64,000 bases of DNA from Favolaschia claudopus (GCA_037176885.1 JAWWNJ010000016.1:1178001-1242000), one strand, 5' to 3'. Positions 1 through 10,815 are shown, counted from the first letter of the stretch. Made by a program: numbers and translations. Notes: generated from the sequence alone by a model not told the origin.

Positions 1-1300
1 TTGTCGGAAAGGGTCATCTCTAAGGACGCAAGGACGCGGCAGAGGCAGAATGAGCGAAAACGAGTCGCTTCAACTCAAGCTAAATACTTCAGTACCGGAC
101 CGGCAGCAACCGTGGGATTCGTGTGGAGGAGGCGAAGGAGGAGTATACTGGTGTGGTCTCACCGCTGAAACCAAGTTTGAAGCAACTGTAATAGAAGCGT
201 TCTGCGAATCTGAGAGCGATGGACCGGAGTACTGATGCTGGATGTCAGGCTGGTAGTAGTAATCACCAGTCTAAATCCTACCCGTGCCTCAGTATTGCCT
301 TGTCTACTCGGAAGTGACCTCAGAATGGCTGGCGATGAGTTATTAGCGAGTAAGCTAACCAACTCTGTTCGGTCTTTCTATGAGCGAGGGGCATATGCCA
401 CCATCTTGACGTCGTATGCAGTCAGTTGTTCCGCACCGGCCTTCATAGTACCTGTTGAAGCTCAGCAAACAGCACCGTCAACGCTACGAACATACTTTGA
501 AGCCGCCAGTAGGAATACGAGAGTGCGTTTGAATAATCTGACAGCGGAGTCCGGACTGAGTCTTAGATTCGTGCTATCGAGTTTGAATCATGAAAACGCC
601 GAACGATAATGTAGGAATAAGCTCACCGTCTCAACAGGGAACCTCTGGTCGAACGAAACGAGTTTCGTGAAGCACTAAAGGGAAGGATGGTGCTATCCAT
701 GTTAACTCAGAATGGTATGCCCCAAATCGAGAGAAGGTTCCCTCTCAATCGAATTCCATTAGTTCATTGTCGTCCTCAACGAAGAATCACCATTCCCTCC
801 TCGAAACCATCTGCCACCTGTATCAGTCGTCTCAAAAGTGATGAGTCCAACACGCAACTAGCGCAAGCGTCCGAATCAAGTCCGAATCCGAAATCGCGCC
901 AACAATGTCACCCATGGGCTGAAACAATATCAGTCCATTTTCGCAGCAAACAGCCAAATCCGACATTCGCGATCCCTATATGAACGCTTTTATTTCCGAC
1001 TTGGTGTGTCACTGAGGGGAGTGGTGTTGCGCACTCGGAATTTCCCCGTGGTGGTTCCGTTCGTAGTACCCAGTATCCAAGCGGCCTAGCCGAAGAAAGT
1101 ATTGGGGTTTGAGTACCTTGAATATTTTCCGAAACAAAATCACGACGAAATGAAAGAGCAGTGGGGGGACTCGGAAACCTTGGGGAAACCACTGATATGT
1201 CGCACGTTGCTGAGGAATGTGAAGAGCGGGGCGGAATCGAGTTTATTCCCGGATAATAACCTGAAAAGATCCAAATACATATGCTTGCATTCGACGAGTG
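1..1300 (+). repeat. Upstream block copy U1
   Basis: No gene was recognised. The stretch is a diverged copy of the DNA found between the P450 start and the secreted-protein gene at 18880-20096 (+) and 33700-35110 (-). Shared landmarks are an aaacgagtc/cttcaa segment near 55-75, a ttggtctttctatgagcgag-like segment near 370-390, and a gaaaagatccaaat segment near 1262-1276. In the intact unit the last one lies in the promoter of the secreted-protein gene. No downstream gene survives here. Short open frames in this block are not conserved between copies. Confidence 0.6.
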
Positions 1301-1329
1301 CGCAGTGTGTCGATGTCAACTTCAAGCAA

Positions 1330-1371
1330 CTTCATGAATCAAGTTGTTTGCTTCATGAGTCAAGTTGTTTG
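1330..1371 (+). repeat. Two-copy 21-nt tandem repeat
   Basis: Two direct copies of a 21-nt unit beginning cttcatga and ending gttgtttg are adjacent and differ at one base. They lie just past upstream block U1. No function is evident. Confidence 0.8.
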
Positions 1372-1399
1372 CACATGTTATCACCGTGATTCCCCATCA

Positions 1400-2517
1400 A
1401 CGCTTCTCCGAGTCCAGCGCCCACCTCAACGCCTACTTCTGCTGCTGACCTATGCGGAGTCGCCAGTGTGCTGCATCTGGTCCCAATTATCACACCGTCC
1501 GCTTGTTTTTTGTTGCGAGAAGCGCTCCTGTTGGTATAAAATCAATGTGCGAGTTCACTGGAATCTATCGGCATCTCTGCTACCTCTTGAGCTCTCTTGG
1601 AAGACAACGAGGTGGGTTTTCAAAGGGAGGACTTCGGAGTTGCTGTAACTTTTATCGAGTGTTTTCCTCGCGTTTACCGACTTGCGGATTGTGCTCCGTG
1701 TCTGGATGCCAGACATTGTCAGTGTGCCACAAATTTATGAATGTATCACCACCAACGTACTCATTGTCACGGGTATAGTATACTTACGCCGCGCTTCCGG
1801 AAACTCCGCCTCTACGTCCTAGCTCGCTCCTTCTCTTGTTTCACCCGTACAATAACTGATGTACCCCCACAGCGCCCTAATCCGCCAAGGAAGCCAATCG
1901 CTGCAAGGCTCGAGCGGCTGGCGCTCTCGTTCGCTTGTTCCCTCCGACGTTCCCTGCAGCGGAGCGTCGCCGTTGTTTTGGTTCACGCCGTTTCCACGTT
2001 GTCGCGGGCGGGTGCTCGCGATGACACTGCGACCCCCATGTGCTCGGTGGAGTGGACACCCCTCAGGGCACGGAGAGCGGTGGACGGTCACCAAGCCATC
2101 CTCGCCTTCATTCTGTCTACGTGGCGCCCGGTCCTGCTGGCAGCTGCATTGGTGTGATGCCGCTGAACGCGGCGATTTCTCACATTGCTTCGTCCCGTCC
2201 GCTTCGACGCTATATCCCGTACGCTGAGTGTGGGACTGCCCCGTGTTGTCAGCCTTGCACGCGAGAGGTATTCGATATATAGGGGGATTTCGTAGGGGCT
2301 GGGTTAATGTGGATGCAAGCAATGATTCGGGGCGATGAGGTGTGATAAGCAGGTCCGTCTTCGTTTCTTTCATCTCTGATTGTAAAACACGTTGATTGAC
2401 TGAGCTCCCTTCAAGGACTGGCGCCTGGATTTCGCACCGCCGCCATACCGCTGGCACTCTCCTCGACATCCACTCAAAGAATGGAAATGAGACTCATCGA
2501 GTAAACGAAACTATTTA
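1400..2517. other. Stretch without recognisable gene
   Basis: GC-rich frames are open on both strands between about 1820 and 2470, but none shows a known domain, signal peptide or intron pattern. A polymorphic or decayed gene cannot be excluded. No repeat end was identified. Confidence 0.4.
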
Positions 2518-3744
2518 CTACAATTTCGTGGAAATCTGGGACGCCCTACGCCGGCGAATGTCCTCGCTAATGAGCCTAGTCCTCTCCAACATGAACTTCG
2601 TAGCGTCATGGCCGCCCAGCGAAATACTAAGCGGGCCTTCGACGGAGACGAAACGCTTCGAAGCTGTATTCAGGAAATGCCAATCCGCACCCATCATCTT
2701 CCAAAAGTTCGCATACTTCCCCTGCTCGATACTCTTATCGCTGACATAGCGAAAAGATGGCCCCTTCTGCGAACCCGGCACGTACGGAAAGTGAGCCACG
2801 ATATCCTGGTGAACCCGCGCCAGTGTCCATAGGACGTAACTCTCCGCCCCCGCATGCACGATCCCTTGTGTGCCATGCATGACGTGGAGGAGTATAAGAT
2901 TGGATGCGATGTCGACAGGGATTTCGTCGAAGATGGTCGTGCCGGCGTGATGGAGTGGTGAGACGTGGAATATCCCCGAGTCTGGAGCGGACATATATTT
3001 CTCGATATAACGCGACAAGGGGCATGAGCTGCGTCGAGAGTAATACGGGTAGGGCTCGGAAATGGCGGGTCCGATCGCGGTTGGCCGAACGATGAGGATG
3101 GGGAGGCTGGGGTTCCTCGAGAGCAAAAGCTGCTCTGCGAGGTGCTTCGCAAAGGTGTAGGGAGATGCAAAGCCCCGATTCACCCCTTCCGACACCCTGC
3201 CCTCCTTCAAAATCTGCGTGAGGTGCCGCTCCGCGTTTCCCCTGGGATAAATCTTCTCCTCCACGATTCCATCCGGGAGGAACGAATTTGCGTAGGCGGT
3301 GGATACGAAAACGAATTTGGTGAGCTTTTCGAATGTCGCGGCAACTTGTGCTAAATGAAGCACAGGTAGACAGTTGTTACCGATAGTCTCTTTCAGAGGC
3401 ATCGTTGACAACCAGTTAATGTTTGCGGCCGCGTGAATGATCACGGTGACGCTGCCGGCCATTTCTCTGAGGACGGATTCTTCGATCCCAAATCCCTGCT
3501 CTGTTATGTCCCCAAGAACAAGCTCGATTTTCTTCGTCGCTAGCATGTTTTCAATGTGCTCTGGCATCGTCTCCTTCCACTGCGATTTTGCGGCTTCTGT
3601 GGACCCTCGAACGACTGCGTATATCTTCCGGACGTCGAGTTTCATGGTCAATTTGTAGAGCAGGCAACCACCGAGGCCGCCAGTGCCGCCGGTTAGAAGA
3701 ATTGTTTGCTCGCGAAAGAAGGCGCAGGGATCGTCCATTGACAT
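2518..3744 (-). CDS. NAD(P)-binding reductase, male-sterility / thioester-reductase type
   Basis: An intronless 408-residue frame. Residues about 15-24 carry the glycine-rich nucleotide-binding turn TGGTGGLGG after a beta strand. HAAANINW (about 100-107), VFVSTAYAN (about 146-154) and YTFAKHLAE (about 197-205, a YxxxK catalytic pair) follow in the order expected for the NAD_binding_4 domain of fatty acyl-CoA reductases and carboxylic acid/thioester reductases. The family reduces acyl-CoA or carrier-bound acyl groups with NADPH. No adenylation or carrier domain precedes it, so this is a stand-alone reductase, and it lacks the membrane segment of classical fatty acyl-CoA reductases. The substrate is unknown. 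The start ATG at 3744 is followed by a second ATG two codons later; a TATA-like ttataag lies about 80 bp upstream. Activity on lipids or on a secondary metabolite is inference. Confidence 0.85.
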   Translation of the reverse strand: MSMDDPCAFFREQTILLTGGTGGLGGCLLYKLTMKLDVRKIYAVVRGSTEAAKSQWKETMPEHIENMLATKKIELVLGDITEQGFGIEESVLREMAGSVTVIIHAAANINWLSTMPLKETIGNNCLPVLHLAQVAATFEKLTKFVFVSTAYANSFLPDGIVEEKIYPRGNAERHLTQILKEGRVSEGVNRGFASPYTFAKHLAEQLLLSRNPSLPILIVRPTAIGPAISEPYPYYSRRSSCPLSRYIEKYMSAPDSGIFHVSPLHHAGTTIFDEIPVDIASNLILLHVMHGTQGIVHAGAESYVLWTLARVHQDIVAHFPYVPGSQKGPSFRYVSDKSIEQGKYANFWKMMGADWHFLNTASKRFVSVEGPLSISLGGHDATKFMLERTRLISEDIRRRRASQISTKL

Positions 3745-4399
3745 GGTTCAAGTTGCGAGTAAGAGAGTGTTTTGCCAGATGTACGTGGGGAAAGACAGGG
3801 AGTGCAAGGGTCCAGGAATGAAGGACTTATAAGGATGGGGGAACTACCAGAATCGTCAGGTTAGTTTCGCTTCACTTGCAAGGATAAACAGTATCCTGAC
3901 CACACATGGTTGGTCGTAGCCCTGATCCAGATTCCAGGGATGGTGAATTGCTAAGCGGAGCTGTATGTCTTGAGCGGCCGGAGTATCATTGACAGAACAA
4001 TCGGGTCTAAGTATCCCGGGCACTACTCGTACGTGCATCGGTTCCATGTCTGGTTTGCGGAAGTCTTGCGGTCAATACAGGGACTATCCATCAATGAAAC
4101 GGGGTTGAATAGGATGATTCGTCGTTCTGAAAACACATTTCAAGTACGTAGTTGGCGTTGCCGAGTATGAGGGCAAGCCTAGGGCTTTTCAAGGCGACTT
4201 CCCTGCTCGTCTCCTTTTCGTTGTCAGCACTGTCTTCTGTGTTAAGTACTGTTATATGCTGTCAGTACCAGGAACCCGAATAACACTGTGACATACTTAG
4301 CTGCGTCTTGTCCGCTTTTTCACTATTTGAAACTTCGCGCAGAGAACAAAAATCATTGCCTTAGTATTGGGCAACTCTCCGCCTGTTCTCGGTGTCCTG
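3745..4399. other. Reductase promoter region and unassigned DNA
   Basis: The first ~100 bp contains a TATA-like ttataag near 3826-3832 on the reductase side. Beyond that no gene or repeat was recognised. Confidence 0.4.
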
Positions 4400-4984
4400 T
4401 TCCACAAATCACGAAAGCGCCTGATGATAGCGCAAGAACGAGCTCACCGCCTCAACATCGAGCCTCTCGTCGAACGAAAATGAGTTTTATGAAGCACTGG
4501 TGCTATTCATCTTGACTCAGGACTCTCAGGAGTCAGAGAGCTTCGCTCCAGATCGACTCAGAGAAGGTTCCCTAATCGAATCCCATTAGTCTATGATGGA
4601 CATAAACGAAGAATGGAAATTTCCTCCTTCAACCCAATTGACTTGAATCAAACATCTCTCATCAAAAGGTTTACTGAGTCCAACGGAACGCAACTAGCCC
4701 AAACGTTCATTCCAGGTCGACGGTCCATAACAACTGTTCGCTCCACCGAGTGACCTTGTTCAAGCGGTCTAGCCGAACAAAACATCGGGGCTTACCTTGA
4801 ATGTTTCCGAAACGGAGTCGTGACGAAATGGAACAATTGAGGGGAAACGACTGGAGTGTCGCACGTTGAGGTATGTGGAGAGCGCGTGAAAGGGCGTGAA
4901 TTTCCAACAAACACCCGCAAAGATCTAAATATGCTTGTATGCGAGATGCCTGCTATTTGTCGTTCTTGGTATACAAAGTGAAAC
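4400..4984 (+). repeat. Upstream block copy U2
   Basis: A diverged copy of the same block as 1-1300 and 18880-20096. It includes the segment reading accttgaatgtttccgaaac near 4794-4813 and the aaagatctaaat segment near 4920-4931. In the intact unit this block ends in the promoter of the secreted-protein gene. Here it runs directly into a 3' fragment of that gene. Confidence 0.6.
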
Positions 4985-5173
4985 ACGACGCATCATTGGT
5001 GGTCGAAGGGGACAGTTGACTTATGAGTATTGAGATTGCGTAGGGCAAGTTGATTTCTCGGCTTGGAAGGTTAAAGGTGGAGTGCAAGTCGAATGCGGGT
5101 TCAAGGGCGAGACTAGCGAGGGGAAATGAGCGGACTTCAAGGCCAAGTCTTGAAGAAATTCTGTTCGGGGCGC
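4985..5173 (+). pseudogene. 3' fragment of the secreted-protein gene
   Basis: About 190 bp matches the last quarter of the gene intact at 32899-33684 (-): the part encoding the GDCVGQVDF, GGVQV, GFKGQ and QEILF segments. The 5' two thirds are missing and the frame is broken, so it is a relic. The DNA 3' of it (to about 5300) also resembles the 3' flank of the intact gene. The fragment shows that the gene and its flanks were duplicated together. Confidence 0.75.
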
Positions 5174-5573
5174 ACAAAATCATTTGTTACCTGCACTAGG
5201 AGCGGTATGATAAAGTGGGTAGCGCACCATAGATCATGAACTCGATTGTTTTCCCCTTGTTCAAGTTGAACACTTCGTAAATTTTGCCGCACGCAAAGAC
5301 CCAAAGTTTCTTAGGTGAATGAGCCAATATAAACAGCAGCTTTGTAGCAAGCGTACCCCAGAATCAACTCAGAATGCGATCAACAAACTACTATCCTTTT
5401 CTCTAAGAACCTGAATGGCGGCGGGCGGCCAACGAGCAGCGAGCGAAACCCAAGGCCCGCGTGTCGTGATTCTTGCCGACTGGTTGTATAGAGGGGTGAT
5501 GGAGGTGCGCGTAAACAGTCTGACCACTAGAAAGATCGAGACGAACGAGGAAGCAGCTGAATTTGAGTTCGAC
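5174..5573 (+). other. Degenerate 3' flank of the secreted-protein gene
   Basis: The first part resembles the region 3' of the intact gene near 32800-32890 on the opposite strand (shared gcgcacca and atgaac segments). No gene is seen. Confidence 0.4.
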
Positions 5574-5955
5574 GATGGTGGTGGTTTGAGACAAACGTTG
5601 AACGGCAGATGCCGAACGCATCATGATCCGAATCGTCCGATATCAGTTGAACTTCCTTCTTGTCGAGTACAAAGACAAAGCATTCATTTATATTTTCGAC
5701 TTGCTATGATGCGAAGACGCATCGAGGAGTAAAATCAATACACTGTCGAGTCAGTGAGCTTTATTACCGGGTACTCCCACTGCCGCAGCACGATCATATA
5801 AGATTCAAAGAAATCGAACCGTGGGAGAAGATGGCGCCTCATGCAATTCAACCGTGGGAAAGGGTTCGATTTCGTGTTGAAAATCATGAAGTCGGGCATA
5901 TGCATGTTCGTGAGCCTTAGTGGCTTAGGTTTCTTGTTACAAGTAAATAGAACCA
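5574..5955 (+). repeat. Array leader block, copy A
   Basis: A conserved block precedes each tRNA-like array. It starts with gatggtggtggtttgag, contains ggcagatgccgaa followed by catcatgat, then a gtacaaagacaaag segment and a gaaccgtgggag segment. Matching copies lie at 20122-20836 (+) and 32090-32500 (-), and a shorter one at 9536-9650 (+). No protein frame is conserved. Confidence 0.65.
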
Positions 5956-6053
5956 GCACCAGTAATGTCTGGGTACATACACTTGCTTGATCTCCAGTAA
6001 TTCGGTTTGAAAGTTGAGAGTGTAGTATGTTGGGTTCGATTCCCAATTGGTGC
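5956..6053 (+). ncRNA. tRNA-like element A1
   Basis: 98 nt. Acceptor-like stem GCACCAG with TTGGTGC (one G-T pair), D-like hairpin ATGT/ACAT with a GGG-containing loop, central stem ACACT/AGTGT, and a 5-bp T-stem TTGGG/CCCAA around loop TTCGATT. A T5 run follows at 6071. It has the same length as B1 (20837) and differs from it by paired changes. Confidence 0.55.
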
Positions 6054-6073
6054 ATAGGCGACAAGGAGTCTTT

Positions 6074-6097
6074 TTGGTTGGTTGGTTGGTTGGTTGG
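6074..6097 (+). repeat. (TTGG)6 microsatellite
   Basis: Six perfect TTGG units lie directly 3' of the T-run of element A1. The regularly spaced GG pairs could form a two-tier G-quadruplex; this is inference. Confidence 0.9.
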
Positions 6098-6321
6098 CAT
6101 CTTGCATGGAAATTCGAGCTTCGATATGTACCAAGTCAAATTGAAGAATTATACCAGTTTTGTTCGATGCTCTTGGCTTTGAGAGCTAAGTTATTTAGTT
6201 CAACTACTCGTACTTACAGCAAATTTAAACTAATCACCCCAGAGGAATCAGGGCTGAGATGACCTACGCATACTCTGCATTCCAGTAAAGTCTTTATGAG
6301 GAGTGAACATGCACCGGTGAT

Positions 6322-6410
6322 GCACTGGTGATGATGTACGGATACATCCGCCCTACACATACATGTGAACACCCATTTTACGGCGGGAAGGGGTCGACTC
6401 CCACCAGTGC
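6322..6410 (+). ncRNA. tRNA-like element A2
   Basis: 89 nt. Acceptor GCACTGG/CCAGTGC is perfect, D-like hairpin ATGTA/TACAT, central stem CCGCC/GGCGG. The T-arm lacks one T of the usual loop. A T6 run follows within 25 nt. Confidence 0.5.
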
Positions 6411-6560
6411 TTTCCATAGTAGCTTCGTGTTTTTTCTTCTTTTTTCCAGAAAAAAAGGGATATTGCTACTAGGCTCGTCTGACTGTCCATCACAATGGAA
6501 AGAATTTCCTCAACCCAATCACTGTCGCTCTATCTGAGATTCATACAACCCAGAAGGCAA

Positions 6561-6660
6561 ACACCGGTGATGTACGGACACATCCGCTGCGCTACTTAAC
6601 TTGTTTGCGTCTCGATTCACAAGCACAGTAGCGGGAAGGGGTTCGACTCTCCACCGGTGC
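6561..6660 (+). ncRNA. tRNA-like element A3
   Basis: 100 nt. Acceptor ACACCGG/CCGGTGC (first pair A-C), D-like arm ATGTACGGACACAT, central stem CCGCT/AGCGG, T-loop TTCGACT. A tctatctgagattca motif lies upstream at 6525-6545. Confidence 0.5.
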
Positions 6661-6803
6661 ATTCGATGAATTGTGTTTTCTGTTTTTCTCTCTCTGTTTT
6701 GTTTTATTCAATATTGCCATTGCAGGATGGAAATTCCCCTCCGAATCCAAGGTGAACCAACGCCGATTCTCTATCAACTCAGATTCCGGAGAGCTTGAAA
6801 TAA

Positions 6804-6895
6804 GCACTGGTTCTGTACGAATACAGACGCTGTGTTTATACACCAAATTGTTATGAGGGCAACAGCTGTCAAGGGGTTCGACTCCCCACTAGTGC
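6804..6895 (+). ncRNA. tRNA-like element A4
   Basis: 92 nt. Acceptor GCACTGG/CTAGTGC with one G-T pair. The D-like hairpin is CTGTA/TACAG, a paired change from ATGTA/TACAT in the other copies. T-stem GGGG/CCCC, loop TTCGACT. A T6 run follows at about 6914. Confidence 0.5.
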
Positions 6896-7124
6896 GTGAA
6901 CACTGATTTGAAAGTCTTTTTTCTCCAATCACACAGCTGCAACTTTCAACTGTGTTAAACAGTGAACTTTATTACCAAATTGAAGTTGAGCCCGGTGACC
7001 ATTCTGCCAGTGATTTTTACGCTTACGCTTACGCTTCAAGGTGCCGAGTTGAAACTTTTTTCAACCCCAATCACTCTCGAGTCTCAACCACTCACTCTAT
7101 CTGAAATTCACTCAACCCAGGCAA

Positions 7125-7218
7125 GCACCGGTGATGTACGGCTACAGGCGCTGCGTTACCTTTGAATCAAGGCACAAAGTATACGGCGGCGGGAAGGGGT
7201 TCGACTCCCCACTGGTGC
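7125..7218 (+). ncRNA. tRNA-like element A5
   Basis: 94 nt. Acceptor GCACCGG/CTGGTGC, D-like arm ATGTACGGCTACAG, central stem CGCTG/CGGCG, T-stem GGGG/CCCC with loop TTCGACT. A T7 run follows at 7241. The conserved ctcaaccac...gattca-type motif lies directly upstream. Confidence 0.55.
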
Positions 7219-7392
7219 ATGGTGCTGTGTAATACCCCTCTTTTTTTCTTTCTTCCCTTTTTGTTTCAACGAATACTACGACTACTAGTAGGTTCGTCTG
7301 ACCGTCTGGCATTCGCTACTGCACCGGGAGAAAAATCTCAACCCCAATCATTCCCAACCACTCTCTATCTGAGATTCACTTAGCTCAGAGAA

Positions 7393-7480
7393 GCACCGGT
7401 GATGTACGGATACATACGCCTTACTCATAGTTGTAAGGCATGATCTTAAGGCGCAAAGGGGTTCGACTCCCCGCCGGTGC
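7393..7480 (+). ncRNA. tRNA-like element A6
   Basis: 88 nt. Acceptor GCACCGG/CCGGTGC is perfect, D-like hairpin ATGTA/TACAT, central stem CGCCTTA/TAAGGCG, T-stem GGGG/CCCC with loop TTCGACT. An alternative inner hairpin GCCTTAC/GTAAGGC would give an 8-nt loop. A T6 run follows at about 7504. Confidence 0.55.
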
Positions 7481-7724
7481 ATGTAGTGTATACCTTTCAA
7501 CCGACTTTTTTCTTCCCTTTTGCCGTCTGACCCTGCAACAGATACCTACTAACATCACAATTACTTATTCAAAACCAGACGCAAATGATTCGTAAGTAAA
7601 AGAATTTTAGCAGCCGAACTTGTCTCCCGGAGCGATTCGCGACGAGAAAAGTTAGACAAGCCCGGCGTCGGATGCCACATCATCCGAATATAATCATAAT
7701 CATACTGTACCCTGCTAGGCTAAG

Positions 7725-7766
7725 GCCAGTTGCGAGCGTCGAGAGGGTTCAATTCCCAACTGGCGC
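7725..7766 (+). ncRNA. Truncated tRNA-like element A7
   Basis: Only the 3' half is clear: a T-arm with loop TTCAATT followed by AACTGGC, which can pair with GCCAGTT at the start of this fragment. The D-like arm and most of the central region are missing. Probably a relic. Confidence 0.35.
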
Positions 7767-8228
7767 ATTCGGGACGCAAGTTTGATGGTGTTTTTTTTGT
7801 TTGACACAAATCCCACTATCCTGCTTTGATCATTTTTCGTTGGTCCTAAACACGACGGCGACTGATCATTGACATTAACATTGAAATCGTTGAGGATTGG
7901 GTAGAGTACGGTAACGAGGACAGCAGCTTCATTTGTATGTGATTCGAGTTTGCAGAAACCAGGAATGGAGAGACAGAGAAAACGCAAAAAACAGGAAGTA
8001 GTACCTCACCCTCGCCTTCACGCCTCATCGCTCCTTTGCTCTTCCACTTCACAAATGCACTTCCCCACGCTTCCCCACCTCTCCGCCTCCTCGCACCCTT
8101 CTGAATTCGTCGACGTGGTCCTCCTCCCCTCTCCTCCCCTCCCACTCCCACTCCCCACCCCTTCCCCACTCCTCTTCACTACCTCCCCCCTCCTCCTCTC
8201 TCTTCCTCCCCTCCCTTACACTTCTTCC
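7767..8228. other. Pyrimidine-rich stretch beside the GET5-like copy
   Basis: Contains long C/T-rich runs at about 8030-8230, matching low-complexity sequence next to the intact GET5 homologue at 25260-25600 and 25740-25960. Open frames here are low-complexity artefacts. Confidence 0.4.
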
Positions 8229-9420
8229 CTACGTCCCCGTCATCCCACTAACCGCACACCGATCCCGAATCCTCGCCACCTCGCTCGCGGTCAAGGTGTT
8301 CTTGCTGGCGCGGAGGAAGTCTTCCCGGGCGCGCGCGGCGTCGGCGGGGGCGGGGAAGGAGGAGCTGGGAAGAGAAGAAGAGGGGGTGAGTAAGGGGAGG
8401 AGGAGGGGAAGGGGAGCGGGAGGAGGAGGGGAGAGGAGGATGCGAATATTAGAATAGGCCAGGCAGGAGGCTGAGCGGAAGGACAAGAAGAGGGGGAGGG
8501 CAGGCGCGTGATGTTGGCGAAGGTGGGTGTGTAACGGAGACAAAGGGGAAGCGGAAGTAGGTAGGGTCAAGGGTGATGGGCGGGAAGATGGTAATGAAGG
8601 GTGGATGCGAAGATAAGGTAGTTATCGTCGACCGACCTGACCGCGTCGAAGGTGTGACGACGTGGTGGACGAAGGAGGGAGGGAAGAACGGATGAATAGT
8701 AACAAAAACAAGACAAAGGGAGAGAACGAGTGAAGGAAATGGCACGCACTTCAAAAACACCAACAACGCCTCCCAAAACTCAGGCTCGGCCAGCTTCTCA
8801 TGATACGCGCTCAGCTCGGCGGCATCCAGACCCGGCTCGGCGTCGATATTGTCTAGCGTGAGGGTGATGTCGGTGACGCTGGCGGCGGGGGAGCCGGCGG
8901 CGTTGTCGTGCGAAGGAGAGGGGGAGAGGACGACGGAGGGGATGCGGGGATGCGCAGCTGCTTCGGCGGCAGAGACGACGGGGCGGTCGCCTGTGGAGAG
9001 GGTCGGTTTGGGCGCGGGGAGGGTGTTGTTGGTGCTGTCCATCGCGGGAGCTGCGTCAGCCGTGGAGCTGGTAGTCGTGGGCTTCAAGACAAGATTGATT
9101 GTCTCGCTGCTGAGGAGGTTGAGGTACTCTTTGACGAGCTTGGCGTCTGCGAGAGCTTTGCCTTTGAAGAGGAGACGCTGAGCAGAGACGGGAGGGCTGT
9201 TTGGCTCTGCTGTGATGCATTTCTTGATTGAGGAGAGCAACAAGGGGATACCGGGTTGGAGGGAATCAAAGGTCAGGGTGAGGGTGCTGGCAATATCAGC
9301 TGCTGCTGAAGCCGAGGAAGCGTGAGTGAGGCGCGGAGGAAGGGAGACGTTGACCCGCAAGACTGTGACCTTTTTGAGGGAATTTTGAATTTTTTGGTGG
9401 TTGCTAGTAGTTCTTCAGTA
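8229..9420 (-). pseudogene. Damaged second copy of the GET5/UBL4A-like gene
   Basis: The copy covers the ubiquitin-like domain, linker and C-terminal segment of the gene at 24450-25730. The last exon (RASKNTLTASEVARIRDR) and the linker with RPVVSAAEAAAHPRIPSV and LTLDNIDAEPGL are well conserved. The N-terminal Get4-binding part is gone: sequence upstream of 9360 still resembles the intact 5' region at DNA level, but its frame is lost. Within the ubiquitin-like domain a block of about ten residues is deleted and re-framed (the part aligning to SAIHPADSILSLKQRI). A 303-residue frame could start at 9360, but it reads through the intron. It is probably non-functional; a shortened expressed paralogue is the alternative. 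Confidence 0.7.
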
Positions 9421-9535
9421 GTTGCTTGCACCAGAGAGTGAGAGAAACAGGCGCCGAAATAGATTGTCGACTCGGTGAGTCACGATACGCGACTCGGAAA
9501 TCGGGGTTGAGTTGAGGAACGACTCGAATGAAAGC

Positions 9536-9650
9536 ATGATGGTGGTTTGTGCACAAAAATTTCGGGCAGGACGGCAGATGCCGAATCCATCATGATGTGC
9601 ATCAGAGCAACTTTCCTCGTCTCGACTTTCATCTCGTCAAGACTCAAGCG
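9536..9650 (+). repeat. Array leader block, short copy
   Basis: Matches the start of the leader blocks at 5574, 20122 and 32500(-): gatggtggttt, then ggcagatgccgaa and catcatgat. It breaks off after about 110 bp and no tRNA-like array follows. It joins an upstream block instead. Confidence 0.55.
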
Positions 9651-9689
9651 CATATGAGGAGGAGTTCAATCATGTTTCTGATACTTGTT

Positions 9690-10227
9690 ACTAAAAGTGA
9701 GCTTCTGCGTTCACTCGGAGTCCAACGTTCAACACTCCAGCCAAGCCGAGCATACCTAGCGCAAACCTCAACCTTTCGTCAACACCAGAATCTTCGCCTT
9801 TCTCAAACAGCCAATTTCTGGACTCGTGGCCCTTTTAATCCCGATTTCATGCGTCGCTTTAGTGTGCTGCACAATCGATTTCAGGCTCCCTTCTCATTTC
9901 CGCGATCTTCTCTGTACCTACTAGTCGATGGTCTGCGTCAGATGGTCGCTCCGCTTCATGAGCTTCTGGGAATGGCCTGGATGAAGAAGGTATTGGGGCT
10001 TACCTCGGAGGTTTCCGAAACGGAGTCGCAATGAAATGGACTTTGTGGGGGGAAGAACGACTTCATCGTCACCCGTCCGAGTCGCTCAGCGTGAAATCGA
10101 TTTGAATTGGTATAAGAAGCGAGGATGTTGAGCGATACTGAATAAACCGCCCCCGTCGACGTCCTGATCTACAAGTGAGTGCGCAGAAATCCACGCAAGA
10201 TGAGAAATATTCACCAGTGCTTGTAGA
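9690..10227 (+). repeat. Upstream block copy U3 and promoter of the disrupted gene
   Basis: Resembles blocks U1 and U4, for example aaacagccaa near 9808 and gaggtttccgaaacggagtc near 10007. It leads into the start codon at 10228, so this copy retains its original arrangement of promoter and gene. Confidence 0.55.
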
Positions 10228-10815
10228 ATGAAACTCTCTCTCAACACAGTTATGCTGGCCCTCGCCGTCGGTGCAAACGCGTTCACAGGGGCCGTCCATT
10301 GGTCCATGACCAATGTCCCCTCAACCGGCCTCATGGACATCACCTTCCCCATGGCCATCCTCGAAGCCGACCACATCTCCGGCTACTACTTCGCCCAGCA
10401 ATTCGACTTCACCGACCCGTCCGCCTTCGGATACACAGGCCTCCAGCCGCGCCCCGACCGCAACGGTAGCACGGTGCTGCACGCTGCCTTCTCGAGCTTC
10501 ACCAATGGGACTACCAGCACCGACGCAAACTGCCATAACGGGGCAGACGGAGGCCCAGGCGTATCCTGCAGCGTCGAGTGGAACGGCGTCTACGGACGCA
10601 CCTACAACTTGGAGGTCGCATACGAGCCGTCCTCGAAAAATTGGGTCGGTTCCGTCATCGACACCGTGACAGGCCAGCGAGTGCATATGGGAAGTTACAA
10701 GCTTCCTTCGGGGGTCGGCGGCATCGCCAGCAGCGAGGTGGGATTCATCGAATGGTATCCCTGGAACGTCCGTGTGCCGCCGAACCATTGCGCAAAGCTG
10801 CCGTATCAAAAGACC

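Noticed and set aside
1819..2469. 216-codon open frame on the minus strand
   Set aside because: Low-hydrophobicity, Arg/Ser-rich, no domain, no intron pattern, and overlapping open frames exist on the other strand; typical of a GC-rich stretch.
7950..8393. Open frames through the C/T-rich region near the damaged GET5 copy
   Set aside because: Composition is almost entirely Pro/Ser/Leu from a pyrimidine run, and part of it overlaps the last exon of the copy in another frame.
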